44,033 bases of DNA. Source: Bacteroidales bacterium (GTDB lineage Bacteria > Bacteroidota > Bacteroidia > Bacteroidales > P3). Position numbers and translations under genes: made by a program. Below are positions 31,214-39,791 of this stretch, piece after piece. The notes beneath the pieces are model-generated. The model did not search any database. It was not told where the DNA came from and saw only the letters and a program-made list of their open reading frames with translations. Numbering within the stretch: position 1 is the stretch's first letter; each line of letters begins with the position of its first letter. Where the stretch lies: NCBI GenBank assembly GCA_031274555.1, contig JAISPZ010000124.1, positions 1-44,033 on the forward strand, written 5' to 3'.

Positions 31214-34200
31214 TTATTCTTTCACAACTTTCTTGACCACAGTTCCATTGCGCTGTGTGTTCAATTGGATGAAATATATGCCACTTTTCAGGTTGGACAG
31301 GCTTATTTCTTTGCTGGAAGAATTGACACTCACTCTCATAACAGGCTTGCCCAGAATGTCGAATACGGTAACATCGCGCACTATATCCGAAGCCTGAATG
31401 TGAACCGTTCCCTTCGTTGGATTTGGCGTTACGGAAAATGCGGAATTAGTGAGCTTTTCGTTTGCGTTGAATTCCGAAGTGGTGATTTCAATATCGTCCA
31501 CCAACATCATTGCGCCTGTGTTTCTATCGGAAACATACTGAATTGCCACATACACTTCCTGCGAAGCATAAGCACTCAGGTCTATCCTTTGTCCCACCGT
31601 ATCCCATCTAGCGACTGTAACCGTCCGCGTATTGCCAACAGGGGTAAAGCTCGACAGCTCCAAGTCGGTAGTTGATACAAGCACATTGTACTTTTCGGTT
31701 AATCCTTGGGCGAGTGTTCTTGCATAAAACGAAATGCTTGAAGAACCCTGTAACAACTGCAGTTTCGGCGAAATAAACCAGTCGTCAGCTGCGACACCTG
31801 CTGTCGCGGGTGCTACGAAAATACCCATTCTGTTGCCAGAACGCGCAGGCATATACTTTATCAAAGGCTCAATATTAACAGAGCTTGGATTGAATACTTC
31901 CAATGACTGCGGTGTGCCCGCACCCGGGTAAACAAGCTCGAAAGAACCTTCCGTCAAATTCAAATTAAACGTAAGTCCATCAACTCCGTCCCTGTCAATG
32001 TTCGTCCATGGAGAGAGCACTTTTGTAAAGTCATAAGCAGCATCAAAGTCCATTAGCCATGAGTCTTGTTCTTCGTTGATGTAAATTTCGTAAGTGAGAG
32101 TATCTCCACCGTCAGTCCACACTTTCAGAACATGAACGCCGGGCGTTGCTACATCTATCTTTGTGTCAAAGGTAAACTCTGTCTTTTCGCGCCATGCGAT
32201 AGCTGTGCCTGTATAGGTTTCGGTGACAACCGCGCCGTCATCCAATTTCATGGAAACAGTTGCTGGCGTTACGGTTTGGTTACCCACGTTGGATATTTCA
32301 ACTTTTACAGGTATCTCTGTGAATGGCAGAGACAGTGGTGCTGCGGGGGACAACACAGCAGATACTGCTGCCGCCGTCCGCGCATTTTCGTTAATTACAA
32401 TGTTCAAGTCATCAAGCATAAATACATGTCCATCATACGTTACACATTGAACTGCAATATGAATATCCTGACCGATATAGTTATTTAGCGGGTACGCAAT
32501 TTCCGTCCAGGTTGTGGGTGCATCTAACACGTCCGTAAGAGGGACAAAGCTCGCGGTATCGTTAGTAGTTGTGGAAACAAGAATGCGATATTTTTCAAGG
32601 TCGGACGAAGAACTTCTAACAGCCATTTTAACGTAGTTAAAGTCGCCCGTCGGTCTAAACTGCGGCGAAATAAGCCAGTCGTCATTTTGCTTTTTGGGGT
32701 CCCAAACTCCGATACTTGCACCGAACTTCTGTCCTTCATAGACAGGAAATCTGTTTGTGCTCGCAGGAATAGTAGCAGAAGGGTTAAATGCTATAAATCC
32801 AAGAGGCATCCATTCCTTAAAATATGTCATAGACTCATCAATAGTGCCGAGATTATACGACAATGACTTGTCGCCATCCAAATTTACCCAAGGATAAAAG
32901 TTTTCGGAAAAATCAACAAACTCCTCAAACGTCAAGTGGAATGGACTTGCCAGAGGGTTAATATCGACTTTGTAAACGAGCGTATCGTTGGAATGATCGT
33001 AGTCGTCTGCAAAGTTTGCCCATACTTTAAATGTGTGTGCTCCTGCTGCAAGTGATGTCCATCGCGGAAACGAAAACGTTCTTACCGCATTTCCTTCTAT
33101 CGGAAAATTAGTGTAGGGAACAGTAACTACCGTATCGTTATCTAATTTGTACGAAAATGAAACATCTCCGCCAATAGTGTTAAGTCCATTATTTTGAAAT
33201 TGAACGGTGAGTGCAGTGTCTAAAATGATTACAGGCGAAGACGCAGATGTTACAGACAAATCGGCGTTATCAACAAAATCTGTTTTGATTAAAATATCAT
33301 CAAACGCAGCAAATAGTTGATTGTTTGAAACATATTTTATTGCTACAAAAATGTGACTATTGTCATACTGACTCAAATCGTAACTGAAATATGTCCAACT
33401 TCTTGGAATTTCTAAGGCTGTATCCCCCGAAACAACGATAAAGTTTTGCAGGGAGTCGTTAGTGGTTGATACAAGTACTTGGAATTTTTCCACGTTGTCG
33501 TCACCATTCAAGGACATTGCCCAAAGTTCAACCGAAGAATTGGTATTAAGTCTTACTTTTGAGGAAATCATCCAGTCGCTTGCCTGCCCCTGCGGGGAAG
33601 CCACAAAGCCGATTTTCTTTCCGTTATGTGGCTGTACTACAGGCATTAATGAGGGTGATGTAAGTGATGGAGTTATACCCTGAAACGAACGCCGTCCCGA
33701 ATTACCAACATTACCACCGCCAAATGATGCTCCCATAGAAGTAAACATCACGTTATAATTATTGTTGATAAATAGTGATTTTACAGCTGCATAATCCTCA
33801 TCCACTGTTTTCCATGGGGAAAATCTATTTCTACTTGCTGTTGCGTTCCATGAATAAAAATTCCATGTTGGCAATTCAAAATTCCAGCTGAGGGCTGGAT
33901 TTACCAAGTCTGTTTCACTTGTAAGCGTGTCGTTTGCTACATATTGGTCGCCCGACAATGCTGTCCACGCTTTAAATATTATTTTTTGTGGCTCATTGAT
34001 ACGCAACATTTCTTGAAATGTTACGGTAATTGTTGCTAACGGGGCGATAGCCTCTGTTGTCACGGTCGTAATAACATTGGTGTCGTACTGTAAATATACG
34101 TTTAAGCCCGCAGGTATTTCCTGTTTTCCATAGTTTTTTACGGAAACTCTTGGCCTGAACATTTTGGGAATAGCATAAGTGGTTGTCGGTTCTACAAGCT

Positions 34201-35410
34201 CCTTAACACCCGCATCAACATTAGTCAGTGGCGTAACATCCCCAAAATGCATTCTGCCCATTGTAATGGCAGCGTATCTTTGAACTGAAAATTTTACAGA
34301 ATCTTCAACCTTAACATAAACATTGCCCGTATTAACTTCCGCCATATTTGCAATACTTACATTTGGACCTTGCGAGCCTATCAGATATTTTTTTCCCTGT
34401 TCCAACAAAGCACCTCTGTAATTTTGATCGCCTGTCGCCATACGGTCTATCGGTAAATAATAATTATTTGCCGTTTCGTACGCGTATGTAATACCATCAT
34501 CAGATTTTGCTACGAGTTGATAGTTCTTTATACCAACATAAAACGTTGTATCCCAACCGGTATGAACCCAAGTCTCTCCCTCCCAATACCCCACATCGGT
34601 TACATGAATGGTATCCATGGTTTCTACTTCATAGACGGCAGCTTTGGCTGTCGTAGCAGCAGACGCACTATATGTCTTGTAGGAAATCGCAGTAAGTGTA
34701 TCGGTCCTGTCCATTGTGATAATAGAGCCAACAACACCGTCCGCACCCATAAGGAAATTAGAGGAGTTAACAGGAGTATTATCGGTAAAACGCGCCATCG
34801 CGTCATCGCTCACCTGAATCCATCCATACCTTTCATTGTCGGCAAGGTTGCTTATCGGCTCGTTGCAGTCGTGCATTACTTCGTACACAATGTAGTAATT
34901 GTCCTGTGTGGACAACGTGTAAGCAGTTGTTATCGTGATGTTTCTCGACTCGCCGAGAGGCAGACTTGCAACAGGGTCGGATGTCGCGGTAAAAACTTCA
35001 ACATCTAACGAATTGTAAACAGTCGCTTTAAGGCGCACATTCTCTAAAACCGTTTCGCCATTATTGCTCACAGTTCCGTAAAACTGGTAGGTCTGTGGCA
35101 AATAATCTTTTTGAACTACAGCCCATTGATTGTCATGCCCTACGTACGTAACGGCAGCATCGCAACCAGATCCTTTTGTCGATGCCTTTTTAATAACATC
35201 CTTGTCTTCCACAGGCTCAGCTGTGTAAATGTAAGGAAGCGTAGGGTGTGGCGTAAATTTAACACCAGATTGCTGTTCCAAAAAAGGATTTATTCGCACT
35301 GTTGGCGTTAGCTCCTTTTGGATAGTAACATTCATAGACTTTTGCGAATACGCTGTACCTGTGAGGCATAGCAATAGCAAAGAAAGCAGCGGGACAATTA
35401 ATTTTTTCAT
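31214..35410 (-). CDS. Large T9SS-exported adhesin-like protein with choice-of-anchor J domains
   Basis: The 1398-aa protein has a signal peptide (about 1-22, ending AYSQ). Its N-terminal region contains CARDB-like strands (about 90-175 and 385-480). Three choice-of-anchor J (MAM/cleaved-adhesin-like) modules begin near 510, 827 and 1117. Each opens with a W/F-rich phrase such as FYSWNAT or FYPWVNLDGD and has DDWLISP and a closing FDDI or LDDL phrase. They are separated by Ig-like CARDB spacers. A Por sorting domain ends the protein (about 1325-1398; VTPNPTKGTVHIQ ... LKSGIYFIQLNTQ). It resembles the adhesin parts of gingipains and hemagglutinins, without a protease domain. It should be a surface protein involved in binding; the ligand is unknown. 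Confidence 0.87.
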   Translation of the reverse strand: MKKLIVPLLSLLLLCLTGTAYSQKSMNVTIQKELTPTVRINPFLEQQSGVKFTPHPTLPYIYTAEPVEDKDVIKKASTKGSGCDAAVTYVGHDNQWAVVQKDYLPQTYQFYGTVSNNGETVLENVRLKATVYNSLDVEVFTATSDPVASLPLGESRNITITTAYTLSTQDNYYIVYEVMHDCNEPISNLADNERYGWIQVSDDAMARFTDNTPVNSSNFLMGADGVVGSIITMDRTDTLTAISYKTYSASAATTAKAAVYEVETMDTIHVTDVGYWEGETWVHTGWDTTFYVGIKNYQLVAKSDDGITYAYETANNYYLPIDRMATGDQNYRGALLEQGKKYLIGSQGPNVSIANMAEVNTGNVYVKVEDSVKFSVQRYAAITMGRMHFGDVTPLTNVDAGVKELVEPTTTYAIPKMFRPRVSVKNYGKQEIPAGLNVYLQYDTNVITTVTTEAIAPLATITVTFQEMLRINEPQKIIFKAWTALSGDQYVANDTLTSETDLVNPALSWNFELPTWNFYSWNATASRNRFSPWKTVDEDYAAVKSLFINNNYNVMFTSMGASFGGGNVGNSGRRSFQGITPSLTSPSLMPVVQPHNGKKIGFVASPQGQASDWMISSKVRLNTNSSVELWAMSLNGDDNVEKFQVLVSTTNDSLQNFIVVSGDTALEIPRSWTYFSYDLSQYDNSHIFVAIKYVSNNQLFAAFDDILIKTDFVDNADLSVTSASSPVIILDTALTVQFQNNGLNTIGGDVSFSYKLDNDTVVTVPYTNFPIEGNAVRTFSFPRWTSLAAGAHTFKVWANFADDYDHSNDTLVYKVDINPLASPFHLTFEEFVDFSENFYPWVNLDGDKSLSYNLGTIDESMTYFKEWMPLGFIAFNPSATIPASTNRFPVYEGQKFGASIGVWDPKKQNDDWLISPQFRPTGDFNYVKMAVRSSSSDLEKYRILVSTTTNDTASFVPLTDVLDAPTTWTEIAYPLNNYIGQDIHIAVQCVTYDGHVFMLDDLNIVINENARTAAAVSAVLSPAAPLSLPFTEIPVKVEISNVGNQTVTPATVSMKLDDGAVVTETYTGTAIAWREKTEFTFDTKIDVATPGVHVLKVWTDGGDTLTYEIYINEEQDSWLMDFDAAYDFTKVLSPWTNIDRDGVDGLTFNLNLTEGSFELVYPGAGTPQSLEVFNPSSVNIEPLIKYMPARSGNRMGIFVAPATAGVAADDWFISPKLQLLQGSSSISFYARTLAQGLTEKYNVLVSTTDLELSSFTPVGNTRTVTVARWDTVGQRIDLSAYASQEVYVAIQYVSDRNTGAMMLVDDIEITTSEFNANEKLTNSAFSVTPNPTKGTVHIQASDIVRDVTVFDILGKPVMRVSVNSSSKEISLSNLKSGIYFIQLNTQRNGTVVKKVVKE

Positions 35411-35502
35411 ACTTTTATTTTTTTAGTTAATAATTTTCAATATTGTTTTGGTAGCCGTAATTTCAAAGTGCAATCCAAGTTATAAACTCTTAATTTTCAA
35501 TT

Positions 35503-35700
35503 AAATTTGGGCGTTCCCGCGCCCCTCGCAAGCTCGTGGCGCGGTCGGGCTTTCACTCCAATCTTTTTTGCCCCGCCCGCCCCGCCTCCGCGCAAAAAAC
35601 GCCTCATCAACCCCCAGCCTTACTCCCACCTCACCTCACCACCCTTCCACAAGCAAGCCCCCCCGCAGCAAAAAAGGATTTCCGCTCAATCCCTAACGCA
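35503..35700 (-). repeat. GC-rich dispersed intergenic repeat, copy B
   Basis: Read on the minus strand it contains AGCGGAAATCCTTTTTTGC, then GGCGGGGCAAAAAAGATTG, AAGCCCGACC, GCCACGAGCTTGCGAGGGGC and GGGAACGCCCAAAT, in the same order as copy A (2544-2780). The stretch between the two conserved parts differs from copy A in length and sequence. It sits 5' of the adhesin gene and 3' of the M6 protease gene. Confidence 0.85.
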
Positions 35701-35893
35701 CCCCCCGCTCGTCCCCGCCCCACCATAACGACCTATCATCCGCACCACCTAACGCACGCACCCCCCGCTCGTCCCCGCCCCACCATAACGACCTATTATC
35801 CGCACCACCTAACGCCGTCCCCACTCGCCCCACCATAACGATCTATTATCCGCACCACCTAACGCCGCCCCCGCTCGCCCCACCATAACGACC
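35690..35893. repeat. C-rich tandem array with 60/50-bp period
   Basis: The marker CACCATAACG recurs at 35721, 35781, 35831 and 35881, giving periods of 60, 50 and 50 bp. Each unit also has TATCCGCACCACCTAACG-like sequence. It is directly joined to GC-rich repeat copy B and ends 8 nt before the protease stop codon. Confidence 0.9.
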
Positions 35894-35901
35894 AACCACC
35901 T

Positions 35902-38427
35902 CTACCGAAACTCCGTCTTAACAACCTTTCTGATATACATTCCGTGCGAAGTCGTTATTTTCACAAAATACAACCCTGTGGGAAAGGCTGAAAAATCAAC
36001 CGAATGAGTGCTCTGCGCCATATTTCGTCCAAACATATCTGTCACAACAATCTTTTTTATCGGCTCTTGCAGACCGCTCTCTACATATAATACTCCGCTC
36101 ACAGGATTTGGAAAAACAGTTATTGAGGACACGTCTTTTTCCACATAAATTGCCGTTGAAACCGACTGAATAAGCGTTGCGTTCGCAGACGTATTGCCCG
36201 AAGAAACCCTTATAGTTGCACGCCGTTCCGCCTGTTGCGGGTTTTCGGTAACTGCTGTTGCGGTTAAAATATTGCTTTCGGTATCTATATCCAAATCAAC
36301 CCAATTTGCTGTAGTTGTTGCCGTCCAACTGTTATATGAAGTTTCTACGCTATATTCGGCTGCGCTACCCGCGTCCCCCGAAACTGTCTGCGATTTAGGC
36401 GTTACGTTCAGCGTGATGTTAGCTGACATTTGTGTAACATAAATGATCTGTTGGAGTTCGCGGCTCTTCAAAAGTCCGTCCGCCGCCCCGCCGCTACTAA
36501 TAGCCCCAACCACCCCGCTGCCACCAATAGTTCCAGCCGCCCCGCCGCCACCAATAGCTCCAGCCTCACCGCCGCCACTAATAGCCCCAGCCTCACCACT
36601 ACCACTAATAGCCCCACTTGTCGCCGCCCCGCTGCCACCGCTAACGACTACTGTCGCCTGTCGTGCAGAAGCCGAAGTATTAGCCGCATTGGTGCTTATT
36701 TTCACTGCCGTCCCCTCTTTTGTCACCGTAAGCCAAGTCGCGCTCGACTCCACATTCCACTCATCAAAATTTGTGTGCACATCAACAGTTTTCGTGTTGC
36801 CCGCAGCACTTGAGAAAGACACAAGCTCATCCAAAGTAAAAATATACGGATCGTCCCCAAAAGCAACATAAAAACGCAATGTATTATGCTCTGTCGGCGT
36901 AACCTGATGAATGCCCACGCTACCAAACGAATGGTTCGTCAATACACAGGCAGGGTCAGTGATGTTTTTGTGAAAATTAGTACGGCGCAAATCCGCAGAG
37001 AACGCAGCACGGTTGTAATCTGACGAATATCCGCCACCCGGACGATACACATACACTTCGTCAAAAACAGTTTCGCCGTTAGGATGAGCGTTACCCCTCG
37101 TGTGAGGCCATATCCGATAAACAATCAATCCGCTCGTAGGAACAGAACTTTCAAAAACGCCTGACTTTTTCCTGTATTCCACCAAAATATACTCCTGGTC
37201 GGTTTCGGGAACAGGGATTTTATATGCAACATTCTCTTTCCCTTCATGCAGCGGATTTATCTCATAAAAACCTGCCGTTGTGATAGTTGGAATTGAGTCT
37301 ATCCACCCGCCATACCTGTATTTCATGTAAGCACCCATTGACTGTGGAGGTTCTGCGGTCAATTCCATAACATCCCACGGACCAACAGGATAAGAAGCAG
37401 CACCGATATTATCGTAATGATACAAGTCGGGAGCACCAAAAGAATGAAACAATTCATGACAGAGAACGCCCACATCCCCCTGCAAATTCTTTTCTAACTG
37501 AAAGTTGTACGTATAACATTTTTTTCCATTGATGCTGACGTAATACGCGTCCTTGAAAGACGATTCCTGGGGCCACAGCAAATCGCTCCAGCCCTCTACA
37601 TCACCCTGTACAATAAAGCAAATGTTGTCCACCTCTCCGTCATCATTAAAATCCACATTTAAAGTGGATGGGATGGAGTCGCGAACAGCCAAAACAGCAT
37701 TACGCAACAGTGTCTGTGCCCGCGCTACCTTTTGGTCTTCACCAGAATATCCTTGTGGATTATCCCCTGTATTTTTTCTGTAATAATTGCGTGGAAAAGC
37801 ATCTTTATAAGAGAGCACCGCATTGTTTTTCGGTTGCGGATAAAAGTGCGTTTGTATGTTCACCGCCCCGTACGACACATCTCTGTAGTAGTTCTTGAGT
37901 GAGTTTGCCGTTGTAGCATTGTCGTTAAACATCTGCTCAAAAACGCTGTAGGCTGTGGAAATCTCGGGGTCGTCGCTGAAGCGAATAAAAATGACGACGT
38001 TGTTTAGGACACCTGAAATTTTAGTTTGGGCTTTCGCGGTTCGTTCGCGGGCTGCTTGTGCCACCGCCCTTCTCGTTTCCCATTCTTGCGCGGAGATATG
38101 CGCATAAGGGAAAATATCTTTAGCTTTGGAGCGTTGTCCCATTTTATGCTCTGTGGCGACCACGTGTTCTGTGGCGACCACACGTCCGTCTATGACACGC
38201 GCGTACGTAAAATAACCTGTTCTCGGATTTTTGACGACAGTATAACCTGCTTCATCATGCAGATAGTGATAGTATTCGTCCCCACTTGCAAATAAGCGGA
38301 TTGTGTCCCCATTGGGCTGTACTACTGTCTGTGGTACATTTCTCAAAAAAGCTCCTTGAGCCGAATAAAGAAAAAGTAAAGAAACAGAACAGAGACAGAT
38401 TACATAATATAGATTATGTGTCCTCAT
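35902..38427 (-). CDS. Secreted M6-family metalloprotease with BACON and T9SS sorting domains
   Basis: From the ATG at 38427 the protein is 841 aa; a TTG six codons upstream overlaps the promoter box and is unlikely. A signal peptide (about 1-26) precedes an M6 propeptide (DEYYHYLHDEAGYTVVKN). The catalytic domain has HELFHSFGAPD (about 322-332), the zinc-binding HExxHxxGxxD of the M6 (immune inhibitor A-like) group. Two BACON-like modules follow (about 535-660 and 665-760); the first is interrupted by a Gly/Ala-rich repeat (about 600-650). The Por sorting domain is at about 770-841 (VFPNPVSGVLYVESG ... FPTGLYFVKITTSHG). The enzyme should be a surface or secreted protease exported by T9SS. 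An 18-bp duplication encodes VVATEH twice near residues 84-95. Confidence 0.92.
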   Translation of the reverse strand: MRTHNLYYVICLCSVSLLFLYSAQGAFLRNVPQTVVQPNGDTIRLFASGDEYYHYLHDEAGYTVVKNPRTGYFTYARVIDGRVVATEHVVATEHKMGQRSKAKDIFPYAHISAQEWETRRAVAQAARERTAKAQTKISGVLNNVVIFIRFSDDPEISTAYSVFEQMFNDNATTANSLKNYYRDVSYGAVNIQTHFYPQPKNNAVLSYKDAFPRNYYRKNTGDNPQGYSGEDQKVARAQTLLRNAVLAVRDSIPSTLNVDFNDDGEVDNICFIVQGDVEGWSDLLWPQESSFKDAYYVSINGKKCYTYNFQLEKNLQGDVGVLCHELFHSFGAPDLYHYDNIGAASYPVGPWDVMELTAEPPQSMGAYMKYRYGGWIDSIPTITTAGFYEINPLHEGKENVAYKIPVPETDQEYILVEYRKKSGVFESSVPTSGLIVYRIWPHTRGNAHPNGETVFDEVYVYRPGGGYSSDYNRAAFSADLRRTNFHKNITDPACVLTNHSFGSVGIHQVTPTEHNTLRFYVAFGDDPYIFTLDELVSFSSAAGNTKTVDVHTNFDEWNVESSATWLTVTKEGTAVKISTNAANTSASARQATVVVSGGSGAATSGAISGSGEAGAISGGGEAGAIGGGGAAGTIGGSGVVGAISSGGAADGLLKSRELQQIIYVTQMSANITLNVTPKSQTVSGDAGSAAEYSVETSYNSWTATTTANWVDLDIDTESNILTATAVTENPQQAERRATIRVSSGNTSANATLIQSVSTAIYVEKDVSSITVFPNPVSGVLYVESGLQEPIKKIVVTDMFGRNMAQSTHSVDFSAFPTGLYFVKITTSHGMYIRKVVKTEFR
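36496..36630 (-). repeat. 27-bp in-frame tandem repeat inside the M6 protease
   Basis: Five units begin at 36496, 36523, 36550, 36577 and 36604 with AC(T/C)AATAG(C/T)(C/T)CC(A) and exact 27-bp spacing. They encode 9-residue Gly/Ala/Ser/Ile units within the BACON-like module. Confidence 0.9.
38147..38182 (-). repeat. 18-bp tandem duplication inside the M6 protease
   Basis: TG(C/T)TCTGTGGCGACCAC(G/A) occurs at 38147-38164 and 38165-38182, encoding the hexapeptide VVATEH twice in the propeptide. Confidence 0.85.
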
Positions 38428-38432
38428 AGTTG

Positions 38433-38440
38433 CAAAGTTA
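38433..38440 (-). promoter_or_regulatory. -7 box of the M6 protease gene
   Basis: TAACTTTG on the minus strand ends 5 nt before the ATG at 38427, again implying a leaderless or almost leaderless mRNA. A good -33 box is not seen. Confidence 0.55.
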
Positions 38441-38654
38441 CGCAATAAAAATGAATTTCCGACACTTATGCAACAGAATTATTCGGCACACCTGCCGCCC
38501 GCGAAGCTATCAGTGGCTTTGCCACAATCTGCTATATGCTTTTTCCCTCGAACTGTCTGGCAACCCGCCATCCACAAGGCTCATTAAGGGTGGCTTACAT
38601 TAGTTTGATGAAAAATTAATTTTGAATGATAGATTACATATAAAATCCCCTTTT

Positions 38655-38687
38655 TTTGCGGAATTGCATAAAATTGCATTATTTTTG
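38655..38687 (+). promoter_or_regulatory. Promoter of the broken higB gene
   Basis: TTTG (38655-38658), 21 nt, then TATTTTTG (38680-38687) fits the -33/-7 consensus. The ATG follows 8 nt later. Confidence 0.55.
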
Positions 38688-38695
38688 TGATAAGT

Positions 38696-38862
38696 ATGGA
38701 TATTGTTTTTGAAAAGAATATTTGCGCGAGTTATATGAAATTGGCAAGACGACTGACAAGAAACACCGTTTTCAACCACAAGTAATTGCGCGGTATCAAC
38801 TGCGTATAAAGACACTCGAAAAAGCCATGTATCGTCCTGAAATGGGTTTACACAAAAAGTAA
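38696..38862 (+). pseudogene. Broken HigB/RelE-type toxin gene
   Basis: From the ATG at 38696 the frame reads MDIVFEKN, the usual HigB opening. Continuing in the next frame from 38719 it reads YLRELYEIGKTTDKKHRFQP, then QVIARYQLRIKTLEKA, which matches plasmid-maintenance killer (HigB) proteins. A single-base loss near 38718 separates the two parts. The C-terminal half is missing: the homology stops where a 51-bp inverted-repeat element begins (38830), and the frame closes at 38862. No higA antitoxin follows. It is therefore an inactive TA remnant. The call rests on recognisable family phrases in two frames. Confidence 0.7.
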
Positions 38863-38880
38863 ATCTATTTCAGGACGATA
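38830..38880. repeat. 51-bp element with perfect 14-bp inverted ends
   Basis: TATCGTCCTGAAAT (38830-38843) and ATTTCAGGACGATA (38867-38880) are perfect inverted repeats around 23 nt. It lies exactly where the higB homology ends. It may be a miniature transposable element, the fused ends of a lost insertion sequence, or a strong hairpin. Confidence 0.8.
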
Positions 38881-39040
38881 TAATTTTAGAAATCAGGAGC
38901 AGCGGGCAACAGAAAAATGCCTTAGACAAAAGAATTAACTGCAAAAACTAATTGTTATTTGCAAAAAAATATTTCGTACATTTCCTCTATAAATTTTAGT
39001 GAGATTTTTATTCGTCTGTGTGTAATTCGAGAATTTCATG

Positions 39041-39048
39041 TAAATTTG
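39041..39048 (+). promoter_or_regulatory. -7 box upstream of the phage tail genes
   Basis: TAAATTTG matches TAnnTTTG, with a weak TGTG 20 nt upstream as -33. The tail tube gene starts about 200 nt downstream. Confidence 0.35.
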
Positions 39049-39249
39049 CAATTAATTACGGCAGGTATTATAAAAATCATTGAAAATACTTGTGAAACGG
39101 GTTTTATTTATCACAACACTACTCATGATGATTGGTATCGCCGATTGCGCAGAACACTTGGATTTGTGGAGCGTTGAAAAAACGCTAACTATTGCAATAA
39201 AATTATAACGGCAAAATTAAAACAATATTAATCATTAAAAAACAAAAAA

Positions 39250-39711
39250 ATGAGTACAATTTCGTGGGGAAAACCCAAACTAGAAATCGCGCCTGTTACA
39301 AATGGCGTTATCGGTGATTACACCGAACTGCCCACACCAGTTAAAGACAGCACACAGCTAACTACCGAACAAGGCGAAAAATTAGAAGCACCCTTAGAGG
39401 GTGGAGAACTGTATGACGTTCGTCATGACAAGAACAAATACACCCTTGTTTTTGAGCTGTACAGAGGCAAAACCTCAACCAAACCTGTAGAAGACAATGA
39501 TGGTATCATTGAAGGTGAGTATGCTATTCGTCTTACACCCGAAGACCCCACCAATCCCGGATTTCTGATGCCTCGTTGCTCTGTTTCCGTGACCGATACC
39601 TGGGCAAGTAATATCGGTTACAAGTGGCAATACACGTTTGAGGCATTGAAACCTGCTGATGGCGGTAAGATGCTGCAGCCATATACCGAACCTGCTCCAT
39701 CGTCGAAATAA
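39250..39711 (+). CDS. Phage tail tube-like protein
   Basis: The 153-aa protein is the first gene of a co-directional tail block. Its composition and layout fit major tail tube proteins of Bacteroidota siphophages: an N-terminal strand SWGKPKLEIAPV, a central beta region with YTLVFELYRG and EGEYAIRLTPED, and an extended C-terminus ending PAPSSK. Tail tube protein polymerises into the inner tube through which DNA passes. The call is supported mainly by position before a chaperone and a tape measure gene. A hairpin follows the stop codon, as is common after this highly expressed gene. Confidence 0.65.
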   Translation: MSTISWGKPKLEIAPVTNGVIGDYTELPTPVKDSTQLTTEQGEKLEAPLEGGELYDVRHDKNKYTLVFELYRGKTSTKPVEDNDGIIEGEYAIRLTPEDPTNPGFLMPRCSVSVTDTWASNIGYKWQYTFEALKPADGGKMLQPYTEPAPSSK

Positions 39712-39733
39712 AAGAGGCTTATCTATGCAAACG

Positions 39734-39761
39734 AAAGGGTGGTGAGAAATCACCGCCCTTT
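39734..39761 (+). terminator. Hairpin after the tail tube gene
   Basis: AAAGGGTGGTGA pairs with TCACCGCCCTTT (one T-G pair) around a GAAA tetraloop. It is probably a partial terminator that lowers expression of downstream tail genes relative to the tube gene. Confidence 0.75.
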
Positions 39762-39791
39762 ATTGTTTAACAATCAGATTATAAAATAACT

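Larger units (their letters stand above)
35411..35901. other. 491-bp intergenic region
   Basis: It contains an AT-rich upstream stretch of the adhesin gene (35411-35502), the inverted GC-rich repeat copy B (35503-35700) and the C-rich tandem array (35690-35893). Frames crossing it are Pro/His-rich repeat artefacts. No gene is supported. Confidence 0.8.
38428..39249. other. Gene-poor stretch between the M6 protease and the phage tail genes
   Basis: About 820 bp hold the protease promoter, a GC-richer unexplained block (38484-38595), a broken higB gene with a mini inverted-repeat element (38696-38880), and a -7 box (39041-39048). Two overlapping short frames follow: 38959-39177, and 39080-39208 from a TTG, with a lipoprotein-like LMMIGIADC. 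Neither short frame has recognisable homology to anything I know, and they cannot both be real, so I leave them uncalled. No integrase or tRNA was found. Confidence 0.6.

Noticed and set aside
35507-35838. Pro/His-rich open frames
   Set aside because: They follow the C-rich tandem array and repeat copy B; codon content is repeat-driven.
38484-38595. GC-richer block as a transposase remnant
   Set aside because: Translation in all frames gave no recognisable protein, so no call was made.
38959-39177. 72-codon frame before the phage tail genes
   Set aside because: No recognised features, and it overlaps another short frame (39080-39208) in a different phase; neither can be supported.
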